From NCBI GenBank assembly GCA_013042765.1, contig JABDPP010000186.1:1-9705 (forward strand): a stretch of 9,705 nucleotides of DNA, read 5' to 3'. Numbering within the stretch: the first letter of the stretch is position 1; each line of letters begins with the position of its first letter. The notes below the pieces were generated by a model that was not told where the DNA came from, made no database searches, and saw nothing but the letters and a program-made list of their open reading frames with translations. Below are positions 1-6,680 of this stretch, one piece after another. A program made the translations under genes and the position numbers. This stretch comes from Litoreibacter sp. GTDB taxonomy: Bacteria > Pseudomonadota > Alphaproteobacteria > Rhodobacterales > Rhodobacteraceae.

Positions 1-985
<985 letters not shown>

Positions 986-1052
986 CGGCTCACTCCTCTA
1001 TTTCCCGGGTTCTATAGGCTTTTTGAGCACATGGTGCGAGTGCCAAAACGCA

Positions 1053-1742
1053 TCAAGTTTTTCCAAGCGCCTGCAGGGCCCGCTGCAGCTGCGTGCGCGG
1101 CAGCAGCACCAGCATATGCCGGCTGGAAAATTTGAGCCGGACCGGACGGGTCACGGTGTTGGATGTCCCGATCAGATGGCCGGGCGACATGTCGACCTCC
1201 TCAATGGGGTAGAGCAAGCCTTCGCTGATCCCCTGCACCTCCCCCATCGGAAAAAGCGAAAAGCGCGTTCCGTGGGGCAGATCGATGTCGAACTCGAGCG
1301 GGGCGAGAAAGCAGATGTCCTCCCGGCCCATGAGAATGCAATTTTGCGTCGGATGACGCACCAGCGCATTGCACGCGGCGAGCTGGTGATCGAGCAACCC
1401 GCCGGAGAAGCCATGCGCGAGGATCAGAGGGGCCTCGATGCGGGTCAGGCATTTTTCGAAATCGGTGCTGTGCTGGTCATCGATGTGATGGAAGATGTCC
1501 GGATCGATGGCAGCGCGACTCTCTTCCGAGATCGAGTCCATATCACCGATCACGGCAGCGGGCATATGACCCGCCCTGAGCGCCGAATCGGCACCGCTGT
1601 CGGCTGCCACAAGAATCGGAGCGATCTTAAGCGACTGTTTTATATGACTTAAATGTGTCGGACCCCCACCCAAAAGTGTCAAAAATGTGCGGGTGCGGAC
1701 AACAGGAGGACACATTTCGGTATTAATGCTCCTTTTGGACAT
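1053..1742 (-). CDS. thiN: thiamine pyrophosphokinase
   Basis: A 229-residue (from the longest start) cytoplasmic enzyme that transfers pyrophosphate from ATP to thiamine, giving thiamine diphosphate, the cofactor of transketolase and pyruvate dehydrogenase. Signature stretches in order are LLGGG (23-27), VAADSGAD (45-52), GDMDS (66-70), DDQHSTDFEK (88-97), GFSGGLLDH (111-119) and a C-terminal beta domain with GTSNTV (192-197). In many homologues the GG.LDH motif carries Arg (GGRLDH); here the position is Leu. The start is uncertain. An internal ATG at codon 10 (1715-1713) gives a protein beginning MCPPVV that fits the usual family length better, and a perfect AAGGAG lies upstream of it, though at a long 12-13-nt spacing. 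The first 100 nt of the gene are noticeably more AT-rich than the rest. It is the first gene of the minus-strand thiN-rpiA-gor series and is divergent from the acidic-protein gene. The symbol follows the Bacillus name for this activity. Confidence 0.9.
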   Translation of the reverse strand: MSKRSINTEMCPPVVRTRTFLTLLGGGPTHLSHIKQSLKIAPILVAADSGADSALRAGHMPAAVIGDMDSISEESRAAIDPDIFHHIDDQHSTDFEKCLTRIEAPLILAHGFSGGLLDHQLAACNALVRHPTQNCILMGREDICFLAPLEFDIDLPHGTRFSLFPMGEVQGISEGLLYPIEEVDMSPGHLIGTSNTVTRPVRLKFSSRHMLVLLPRTQLQRALQALGKT

Positions 1743-1775
1743 AATCCCTAGAATTCCTTCCGATTATTCTGCTGG

Positions 1776-1806
1776 AATTGACAATTTTCGTTTGGGGAAT
1801 GTTCGA
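1776..1806 (+). promoter_or_regulatory. candidate promoter with a perfect -35 in a palindrome, upstream of the acidic-protein gene
   Basis: A perfect TTGACA (1778-1783) lies in the thiN/acidic-protein divergent region. At the standard 17-nt spacing the -10 would be GTTCGA (1801-1806), which is poor, and transcription would start near 1813. The -35 is embedded in AATTGACAATT (1776-1786), a perfect 5+1+5 inverted repeat. The -35 match is seen directly; promoter activity is inferred. For thiN on the other strand, AATAAT (minus strand, 1768-1763) resembles a -10 but has no good -35. Confidence 0.4.
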
Positions 1807-1842
1807 ACGCAATGATACTTTCCTCGACGGGTTGGGGAGAAA

Positions 1843-1847
1843 GAGAG
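1843..1847 (+). promoter_or_regulatory. ribosome-binding site favouring the GTG start at 1854
   Basis: GAGAG sits 6 nt before the in-frame GTG at 1854. The upstream in-frame ATG at 1812 has only a purine run (GGGGAA, 1794-1799) at a long spacing. If the TTGACA at 1778 is a true -35, the ATG at 1812 would fall at the transcription start itself. Both points favour GTG 1854 as the start. Confidence 0.45.
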
Positions 1848-1853
1848 CTTACC

Positions 1854-4322
1854 GTGGTTGGTGATAGCAAAATTCTTACGGTCTCATATGGGACTTTTTC
1901 ATGCACCCTTGAAGGGTTCGATGATCCGTTTTCCACAATGCGGGCAATTGCGGAGTATTTCCGCGACCTCGCAGCAGGCGACCGGTTCTTTGGTGCGGAG
2001 CCTCCGCAGCCCGATGCAGACATGCTTCATAGGATTGCTGAACAGACGATTCAGCAGAAGGTGAACGCAGAGGTAACGGACAACAGTCTTATCCTGCGCC
2101 AAGCGGATACCGCAGAGGCACCGGTTCAGGTTGAGGCCCCGGAAGTGCGCCCCGCGCCCGCCTATGAGGAAGAGCAGGATATCGCTGTTTCGAACGTCGC
2201 TCCGGCGATGCCAGAGGCCCAGGTTGAAACCCCGGTTGTCGAAAGCGCTGCTGTCGAGGGGTCAGTCGCCGAAAAGCTGAAGCGGATCCGCGCAGCCGTG
2301 GCCAGTGAAGCTGTATCAGATCTGGCCTTTGACGAGGATCAGCAGGAAGACGCCTTCGCGACCATCTCAGACGACTACGAGCCCGCGCCGGCAGACGAGG
2401 CTTCGGGTTTCTCAGACTATGCTGAATACGCAGCCCCCGAGATGCCTGAGATAGAGGACGCGCCGGAAGAAGATAGCGCGGAAGATATCGTCGAGGACGT
2501 CGCGGACGAGGCTGAAGAGCACGCCGCCGTCGGAGAAGACGCTGAGGAGCATGCCGAGGACGCACCCGAGGAAGAGATTTCTGCGGAGCTTTCCGAGGAG
2601 TACGAGGAAGAAGAACTGCCCTCCGAAGAGGACATGTCCTTCGAGGCTCCCGAGGGTTTTGAAGTGGCGGAAGCCGAGGACGACGCTGAGGCTGTCGCAG
2701 AAGCTGAGACGGAAACCGAAGAGGTTGACGAAGTTGAGGCCGATGAAACTGAGGCTTTCGAAGCTGAATCGGAAGTAGCCGAGATCGAAGAAGTCGAGAC
2801 CGCTGAGGACGAAGCTGAGGCTGAAGAAGCCGCGTTCACTACGGAAGATGAGGCCGAGGAGGAGAGCACCGGCTTTGACGCTCCGCTCTATCTTGAGCCC
2901 GAGGCTGCCGTTCAGCCTGCCGAAGACGAAACTTCCGAATATGCGGAAGAGGACGAGACAGGCTATTCGGCCGATTTCAGTGAGGAGGCTTTCGCGGCGC
3001 CGGACTTCATCGGATCAGATTACGCCGAGGAAGAGCCCGACTTCGTGGATGCGGCTTTCGGCGAAGATGAGCCGGAGGCCACCTCGGAAGAACCTGTGTC
3101 GGAAGACGGGGATCAGGCCGATGAGGCTTTCGTCGCCGCAGACGACGCCGACGATGAGGACGAGGACTCAGGTGAGCGCATCAAGCCTCGCGTTATCGTT
3201 CAGCAGATCTCCCGCGATGCAATCCGCAGCGCAGCCCATGAGGAAGAGGACGACCTCCCCGAAGACGTCGAAGCCGCCCTCGCCCGCGAAATCGGCATGG
3301 ACGACGATGTCGCTGAAGACGAGGCAGAAACGGCTTTTTTCGAAGAGGAAGCGGACACCTCGGAGTCTGAAGAGGACGACATTCAGGCCTCCGATGAGGA
3401 TGACGTGATCGGCTACGAGGAGAGCTTCGAGCCCGTCGAAGACAGCGACGTTCAGGAAGAAGACGAAGCCGATCCGATGGAAATGGAAGGTATTCAAAGC
3501 CTGCTTGAGCAATCCGCTCAGGCCGAGGCCGAAGATGCCCGCCAAGCCCGACTGGAGCGTCGTTCGAAGCAGCCACTCGAGGACGAAGAATCTGCTCTGT
3601 CACGTCTGATGGACGCCACCAGCACACGCCTTGAAGAGGACGAGGAAAGCTCGGTCCGCCGCGCCTCCATCGCGCACCTCAAGGCCGCCGTGGCCGCGAC
3701 CAAGGCGGATGCTTCCATTGCCGAAGCCGCAGCTGCCGAGGAAGAGCGCGAGATGGACCAGTATCGCGAAGATTTGGCTCGCGTCGTTCGTCCAGGGCGC
3801 GCGCGCCCAAAGCCGGAGGGAAGCCGCACAGATCGGCCCGCCCTGATCACCGATCAGCCGTCACCACTGATTTTGGTCAGTGAACAGCGCATCGATGGGG
3901 CAGAAGACAGCGCGTCTGGCACGCAAGAACCTCAAGGAGGCGTCCTGCCGCGCCGCATCCAGACCGGAAGTCTTGCGGTTCAGGAGGAGTTCGAGGAGGA
4001 AGCCGAGGACGAAATCGCAGCCGAGGACGCTATGAGCCTTGCAGATTACGCCGAGAGCGTGGGCGCGACAGACCTGCCCGATATCCTCGAGGCGACTGCA
4101 GCTCACATGACCTATATCGAGGGTCGTGACAGCTTCACGCGTCCAATGCTGATGCGCCGGGTCTCAAGTGTTTTCGGGACGGAGAACTTCTCCCGCGAAA
4201 ACAACCTGCGGTCATTTGGTTCTCTCTTGCGTGAAGGCAAGCTGGTCAAAACTAAGGACGGCACATTCGTGATCGCGAAGACCTCGCGTTTCACACCCGA
4301 GGCCCGCATCGCCGGAGAGTAA
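1854..4322 (+). CDS. large acidic protein of unknown function with conserved ends and a possible winged-helix C-terminus
   Basis: An 822-residue protein (836 if it starts at ATG 1812). I recognise it only as a Rhodobacterales-conserved hypothetical; I recall automated labels such as 'chemotaxis protein CheA' on relatives, but no CheA domain (Hpt, histidine kinase, CheW) is visible. Three parts can be seen. Residues 1-80 form a compact, well-ordered-looking domain containing SYGTFSCTLEGFDDPF and AIAEYFRDLAAGDRFFGAEPP. Residues about 85-540 are low-complexity and Asp/Glu-rich; residues 147-441 contain 127 acidic residues of 295 and no Lys or Arg. From 542 the composition becomes mixed: a likely helical, Ala-rich part (SIAHLKAAVAATKAD), then RVVRPGRARP, LILVSEQRID, and finally a domain at about 727-813. 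That last part (FTRPMLMRRV, helix-like LRSFGSLLREGKL, then a hairpin-like VKTKDGTFVIA) resembles a winged helix. No signal peptide or membrane segment is visible. The gene stands alone on its strand and ends in a strong terminator. Gene confidence is high; the function is unknown. Confidence 0.93.
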   Translation: MVGDSKILTVSYGTFSCTLEGFDDPFSTMRAIAEYFRDLAAGDRFFGAEPPQPDADMLHRIAEQTIQQKVNAEVTDNSLILRQADTAEAPVQVEAPEVRPAPAYEEEQDIAVSNVAPAMPEAQVETPVVESAAVEGSVAEKLKRIRAAVASEAVSDLAFDEDQQEDAFATISDDYEPAPADEASGFSDYAEYAAPEMPEIEDAPEEDSAEDIVEDVADEAEEHAAVGEDAEEHAEDAPEEEISAELSEEYEEEELPSEEDMSFEAPEGFEVAEAEDDAEAVAEAETETEEVDEVEADETEAFEAESEVAEIEEVETAEDEAEAEEAAFTTEDEAEEESTGFDAPLYLEPEAAVQPAEDETSEYAEEDETGYSADFSEEAFAAPDFIGSDYAEEEPDFVDAAFGEDEPEATSEEPVSEDGDQADEAFVAADDADDEDEDSGERIKPRVIVQQISRDAIRSAAHEEEDDLPEDVEAALAREIGMDDDVAEDEAETAFFEEEADTSESEEDDIQASDEDDVIGYEESFEPVEDSDVQEEDEADPMEMEGIQSLLEQSAQAEAEDARQARLERRSKQPLEDEESALSRLMDATSTRLEEDEESSVRRASIAHLKAAVAATKADASIAEAAAAEEEREMDQYREDLARVVRPGRARPKPEGSRTDRPALITDQPSPLILVSEQRIDGAEDSASGTQEPQGGVLPRRIQTGSLAVQEEFEEEAEDEIAAEDAMSLADYAESVGATDLPDILEATAAHMTYIEGRDSFTRPMLMRRVSSVFGTENFSRENNLRSFGSLLREGKLVKTKDGTFVIAKTSRFTPEARIAGE

Positions 4323-4347
4323 TCCGGACGGGCATGCCAACCACCGG

Positions 4348-4380
4348 ACGGGGTGAGCGAAAGCTCGCCCCGTTTTGTGT
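4348..4380 (+). terminator. intrinsic terminator after the acidic-protein gene
   Basis: An 11-bp stem (4348-4358 with 4363-4373, one G-U pair) closed by a GAAA tetraloop (4359-4362) and followed by TTTTGTGTTT. It begins 25 nt after the stop codon at 4320-4322. This is a textbook Rho-independent terminator for plus-strand transcription. The other strand lacks a T-run, so it should work in one direction only. Confidence 0.92.
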
Positions 4381-4401
4381 TTCCGGGCTTTGGTTTTCAA
4401 A

Positions 4402-4429
4402 GAAAAAGAGACCGCCGTCTACAGATGGC
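4402..4429 (-). terminator. weak candidate terminator after purA-DUF2842
   Basis: On the minus strand, GCCATC and GACGGC (complements of 4424-4429 and 4414-4419) can form a 6-bp stem with one A-C mismatch and a TGTA loop. A T-rich run (CTCTTTTTCTTT, complement of about 4400-4411) follows a few bases later. It lies about 25 nt after the DUF2842 stop, where a terminator is expected, but the stem is poor. Confidence 0.35.
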
Positions 4430-4453
4430 AATCCGGTACGACTACAGGATCGG

Positions 4454-4687
4454 TCAGTCTTCGTCGTCCCGTGGGGCGTCGGGGTCGGCCTGACCCACGC
4501 CCTTGAACACGGCTTTCAGCGGGAACACCCACAAGATCCCGAGGCCGACATAGATCAGCAATTCGACCAGCATGCTTGGGCGCTCCAACAGGTTAACCAG
4601 CGACACCGCAACGACGATGTAAACTGGCAATCCCACCACGAGGATCAGCAGCGACAGGCGGCGCCTTGTCTTGTAGCTCAATGCCAT
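4454..4687 (-). CDS. small DUF2842 two-helix inner-membrane protein
   Basis: A 77-residue protein beginning MALSYKTRRR, which I assign to the alphaproteobacterial DUF2842 family from its overall pattern. A short basic N-terminus precedes a hydrophobic helix at about 11-33, then LERP, a second helix at about 38-57, and an acidic tail (GQADPDAPRDDED). A two-pass inner-membrane protein is predicted; the basic start suggests a cytoplasmic N-terminus. The molecular function is unknown. An upstream ATG (4708) would add 7 residues, but the start at 4687 matches the family beginning and has GAGGAA at 7-nt spacing. That site overlaps the stop codon of purA, with 10 nt between the genes, so translation is probably coupled to purA. 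Confidence 0.87.
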   Translation of the reverse strand: MALSYKTRRRLSLLILVVGLPVYIVVAVSLVNLLERPSMLVELLIYVGLGILWVFPLKAVFKGVGQADPDAPRDDED

Positions 4688-4697
4688 CGTTCGTTCC

Positions 4698-5990
4698 TCA
4701 ATCCGCAAACGGGTCCGTCACGAGGATCGTGTCATCCCGCTCCGGTGATGTTGAAAGTAGGGCGACGGGGCACTCGATCAATTCCTCGACACGGCGAACG
4801 TATTTGATCGCCTCGGCAGGCAGATCCGCCCAGCTGCGCGCGCCTTCGGTGCTTTCCGACCAGCCCGGCATCTCCTCGTAGATCGGGGTGCAGCGAGCCT
4901 GCTGATCGGCGGCCGTGGGCAGGTAATCGAGCCGCGTTCCATCAAGCTCATAGCCGACGCAGATCTTGAGGGTTTCGAACCCGTCCAGCACGTCGAGTTT
5001 TGTCAAAGCGATCCCGGACACACCCGAGGTTGCGCAGGTCTGGCGAACCAGAACCGCATCGAACCAGCCGCAGCGGCGCTTTCTGCCAGTGGTGGTTCCA
5101 AACTCGTGTCCGCGTTCGCCGAGACGCTGCCCATCATCATCATCAAGCTCGGTCGGGAACGGGCCTTCGCCGACGCGGGTAGTGTAGGCTTTGACGATGC
5201 CGAGAACGAAATCGATCGCTCCGGGGCCAATGCCGACGCCCGTGGCCGCCTGGCCGGCAATGACGTTTGAGGATGTCACGTAAGGATAGGTGCCGAAGTC
5301 TATATCCAGAAGCGCGCCCTGGGCGCCTTCGAACAGAATGCGGTGACCAGCCTTGCGCTTTTCGTTCATCACCTTCCAGACAGGGCCAGCGTATTGCAGG
5401 ATTTCAGGGGCAATCTCTCTGAGTTGCGCGATCAGTGCGTCGCGGTCGATTTCCTCCAAGCCAAGCCCCTTGCGCAGGGCGTTGTGGTGGATCAGCGCGC
5501 GATCAACGCGAAGTTCAAGCGTGGCGTCATCGGCCAGATCCGCCACCCGGATCACCCGGCGGCCGACCTTGTCCTCATACGCCGGACCGATACCGCGTCC
5601 GGTGGTGCCGATCTTGGCGACCGATATCTGGCCCTCACGGGCGCGATCCAGCTCTCCGTGGAAGGGCAGAATGAGCGGTGTATTCTCCGCGATCATCAGG
5701 GTGTCGGGCGTAATCTCGACACCTTGTGCGCGGATCGTCTCGATCTCTTTGAGCAGGTTCCAGGGATCCAGCACGACACCGTTGCCGATCACCGAAAGCT
5801 TACCGCCGCGCACCACGCCCGAGGGCAGCGCATGCAGCTTGTAAACCTCGCCATCGATCACCAGCGTGTGCCCGGCGTTATGCCCGCCCTGGAAGCGCGC
5901 GATCACATCGGCACGCTCGGAGAGCCAGTCAACAATCTTGCCTTTCCCTTCGTCACCCCACTGGGCGCCGACCACAACGACATTGGCCAT
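4698..5990 (-). CDS. purA: adenylosuccinate synthetase
   Basis: A 430-residue enzyme (E. coli PurA has 432) that joins IMP and aspartate with GTP to make adenylosuccinate, the first committed step to AMP, in the cytoplasm. Residues visible in order are WGDEGKGK with catalytic Asp13, [10 protein letters not shown] with catalytic His41, [48 protein letters not shown] and [19 protein letters not shown]. All are intact. An upstream in-frame ATG would add 56 residues through the intergenic region, but the start at 5990 ([15 protein letters not shown]) is the family start and has GGAAGG (complement of 6000-6005) at 9-nt spacing. It is followed at 10 nt by the DUF2842 gene and is divergent from secG. 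Confidence 0.98.
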   Translation of the reverse strand: MANVVVVGAQWGDEGKGKIVDWLSERADVIARFQGGHNAGHTLVIDGEVYKLHALPSGVVRGGKLSVIGNGVVLDPWNLLKEIETIRAQGVEITPDTLMIAENTPLILPFHGELDRAREGQISVAKIGTTGRGIGPAYEDKVGRRVIRVADLADDATLELRVDRALIHHNALRKGLGLEEIDRDALIAQLREIAPEILQYAGPVWKVMNEKRKAGHRILFEGAQGALLDIDFGTYPYVTSSNVIAGQAATGVGIGPGAIDFVLGIVKAYTTRVGEGPFPTELDDDDGQRLGERGHEFGTTTGRKRRCGWFDAVLVRQTCATSGVSGIALTKLDVLDGFETLKICVGYELDGTRLDYLPTAADQQARCTPIYEEMPGWSESTEGARSWADLPAEAIKYVRRVEELIECPVALLSTSPERDDTILVTDPFAD

Positions 5991-6026
5991 AATGCTGATC
6001 CTTCCGCATGTCAGAAAACCAGCGCC

Positions 6027-6032
6027 CGTATA
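6027..6032 (-). promoter_or_regulatory. possible -10 element for purA
   Basis: TATACG on the minus strand (6032-6027) matches four of six -10 positions and lies 36 nt upstream of the purA start. No convincing -35 stands 16-18 nt away; the corresponding sequence is C-rich. Listed only because a purA promoter must lie in this 141-nt region. Confidence 0.25.
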
Positions 6033-6063
6033 GCGAGGCCACAGGGGCGGGGAAAGCGGAAAT

Positions 6064-6084
6064 CCCGGGTTGCATGCAAGCGGG
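6064..6084. repeat. imperfect inverted repeat around TTGCATGCAA in the purA/secG divergent region
   Basis: TTGCATGCAA (6070-6079) is a perfect 10-bp palindrome. It is flanked by CCCG (6064-6067) and CGGG (6081-6084), extending the symmetry to about 21 bp with a one-base offset. It sits between two divergent start codons (5990 and 6132), where an operator would be expected. Binding by any regulator is inference. The left half also doubles as a possible secG -35. Confidence 0.5.
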
Positions 6085-6098
6085 TGCGTGGCTAGATA
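6070..6098 (+). promoter_or_regulatory. weak candidate promoter for secG
   Basis: TTGCAT (6070-6075) and TAGATA (6093-6098) are separated by 17 nt, with a predicted start near 6105, 27 nt before the secG ATG. Each hexamer matches only three consensus positions, so this is tentative. Confidence 0.3.
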
Positions 6099-6131
6099 GC
6101 GCACTACATCTTCGCAAAGGCCATCGAGCAC

Positions 6132-6482
6132 ATGGAAAACATCGTTCTGACCATCCACCTGATCATCGCGCTATGCCTGATCGGTATCGTGTTGATCCAG
6201 CGCTCGGAAGGCGGCGGCCTGGGGATCGGTGGCGGGGGCGGGGGCGCTATGTCCGGCCGGCCTGCAATCTCGGCACTGGGCAAGCTAACCTGGGCCTTTG
6301 GCATCGCTTTTGTCATCACGTCGATCACCCTGACGGTACTGGCCGCACAGAACGCATCAAGCGGTTCCGTGCTCGACAGCACCGACCTGACGCCGCCCGC
6401 GATCGAAGTTCCGGCAGCCGATGCCTTGTTGCCACCTCCGGCCTCTGACGCGCCGCTGACACCGCCGCGGGTCGACGAGTGA
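6132..6482 (+). CDS. secG: preprotein translocase subunit SecG
   Basis: A 116-residue inner-membrane protein of the SecYEG channel that assists SecA-driven export. The layout is the family one: transmembrane helix 1 at about 4-23, a cytoplasmic loop with the SecG signature ([20 protein letters not shown], 23-42), helix 2 at about 52-72, and a Pro/Ala-rich C-terminal tail. The tail ([19 protein letters not shown]) is longer than the minimal family and is common in alphaproteobacteria. The Shine-Dalgarno sequence is weak; AAAGG at 6116-6120 is 11 nt before the ATG. The codons of the Gly loop create runs of five G at 6234-6243. It is divergent from purA and 198 nt upstream of pyrG in the same direction, a neighbourhood conserved in alphaproteobacteria. 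Confidence 0.95.
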   Translation: MENIVLTIHLIIALCLIGIVLIQRSEGGGLGIGGGGGGAMSGRPAISALGKLTWAFGIAFVITSITLTVLAAQNASSGSVLDSTDLTPPAIEVPAADALLPPPASDAPLTPPRVDE

Positions 6483-6572
6483 TCCCCGGACCGGAAGACC
6501 GCAAACAGCCCGAAAATCGCCACTAATTCTAGGACTTTGCGCATCACTGCGCACATTATGTTGCGCGGGCAG

Positions 6573-6601
6573 TTGCGGGATGCCGGCGAATCTTCTATAT
6601 C
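6573..6601 (+). promoter_or_regulatory. probable pyrG promoter
   Basis: TTGCGG (6573-6578) and TATATC (6596-6601) are separated by exactly 17 nt, in an AT-rich patch within the secG-pyrG gap. The TTG core and TATA core are the parts most conserved in alphaproteobacterial housekeeping promoters. Transcription would start near 6608, giving a leader of about 73 nt. There is no recognisable terminator between secG and this site, so read-through from secG may add to pyrG transcription. Confidence 0.55.
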
Positions 6602-6607
6602 TTAAAT

Positions 6608-6666
6608 CCCGTGGACAAGGGCGTTTTGCTGCCCTGAATCACCACCAATACAGGCGATAACACGGG
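6608..6666 (+). promoter_or_regulatory. potential nested hairpin in the pyrG leader
   Basis: CCCGTG (6608-6613) pairs perfectly with CACGGG (6661-6666). Inside, AGGGC (6618-6622) pairs with GCCCT (6631-6635) over an 8-nt loop. The outer 3' arm covers the only G-rich stretch (GGGG, 6664-6667) near the pyrG start at 6681. The pairing is seen directly; any regulatory role is inferred. No known riboswitch consensus was recognised. Confidence 0.4.
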
Positions 6667-6680
6667 GCTCACGCGCAAGA

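Noticed and set aside
1027..1037. GCAC-ATG-GTGC hairpin between thiN and rpiA as a terminator
   Set aside because: The stem is only 4 bp and no T-run follows on the minus strand. thiN and rpiA are more likely cotranscribed.
1627..1652. TTAA-containing pair resembling CtrA cell-cycle regulator sites (TTAA-N7-TTAA)
   Set aside because: The two TTAA units are not at the required spacing and lie inside the thiN coding sequence.
1801..1808. GTTCGAAC palindrome as a possible LexA site
   Set aside because: Alphaproteobacterial LexA boxes need GTTC (or GAAC) half-sites 7 nt apart. Here the halves abut and there is no second copy.
2417..2869. Ser-rich 150-residue open frame on the minus strand inside the acidic-protein gene
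   Set aside because: It is the mirror of GAG/GAA/GAC codons read antisense (Ser codons). The plus-strand gene has conserved ends and continuous coding, so this is a composition artefact.
2848..3408. Arg/Lys/Pro-rich 186-residue frame on the plus strand within the same gene
   Set aside because: It is a shifted reading of the acidic repeats. It has no ribosome site, no domain, and would overlap an established gene completely.
2400..3480. Repeated GAAGAG/GCCGAGGA units as tandem DNA repeats or a CRISPR-like array
   Set aside because: The units vary in length and sequence and simply encode Glu/Asp/Ala runs. There is no constant repeat-spacer period.
5343..6095. 250-residue plus-strand frame antisense to purA
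   Set aside because: purA on the minus strand has all catalytic motifs over this stretch. The antisense frame shows no recognisable family and is typical of open antisense frames in GC-rich genes.
6541..6570. TGCGCA inverted repeat after secG as a terminator
   Set aside because: The pairing is interrupted by a bulge and is followed by a G-rich sequence rather than T residues.
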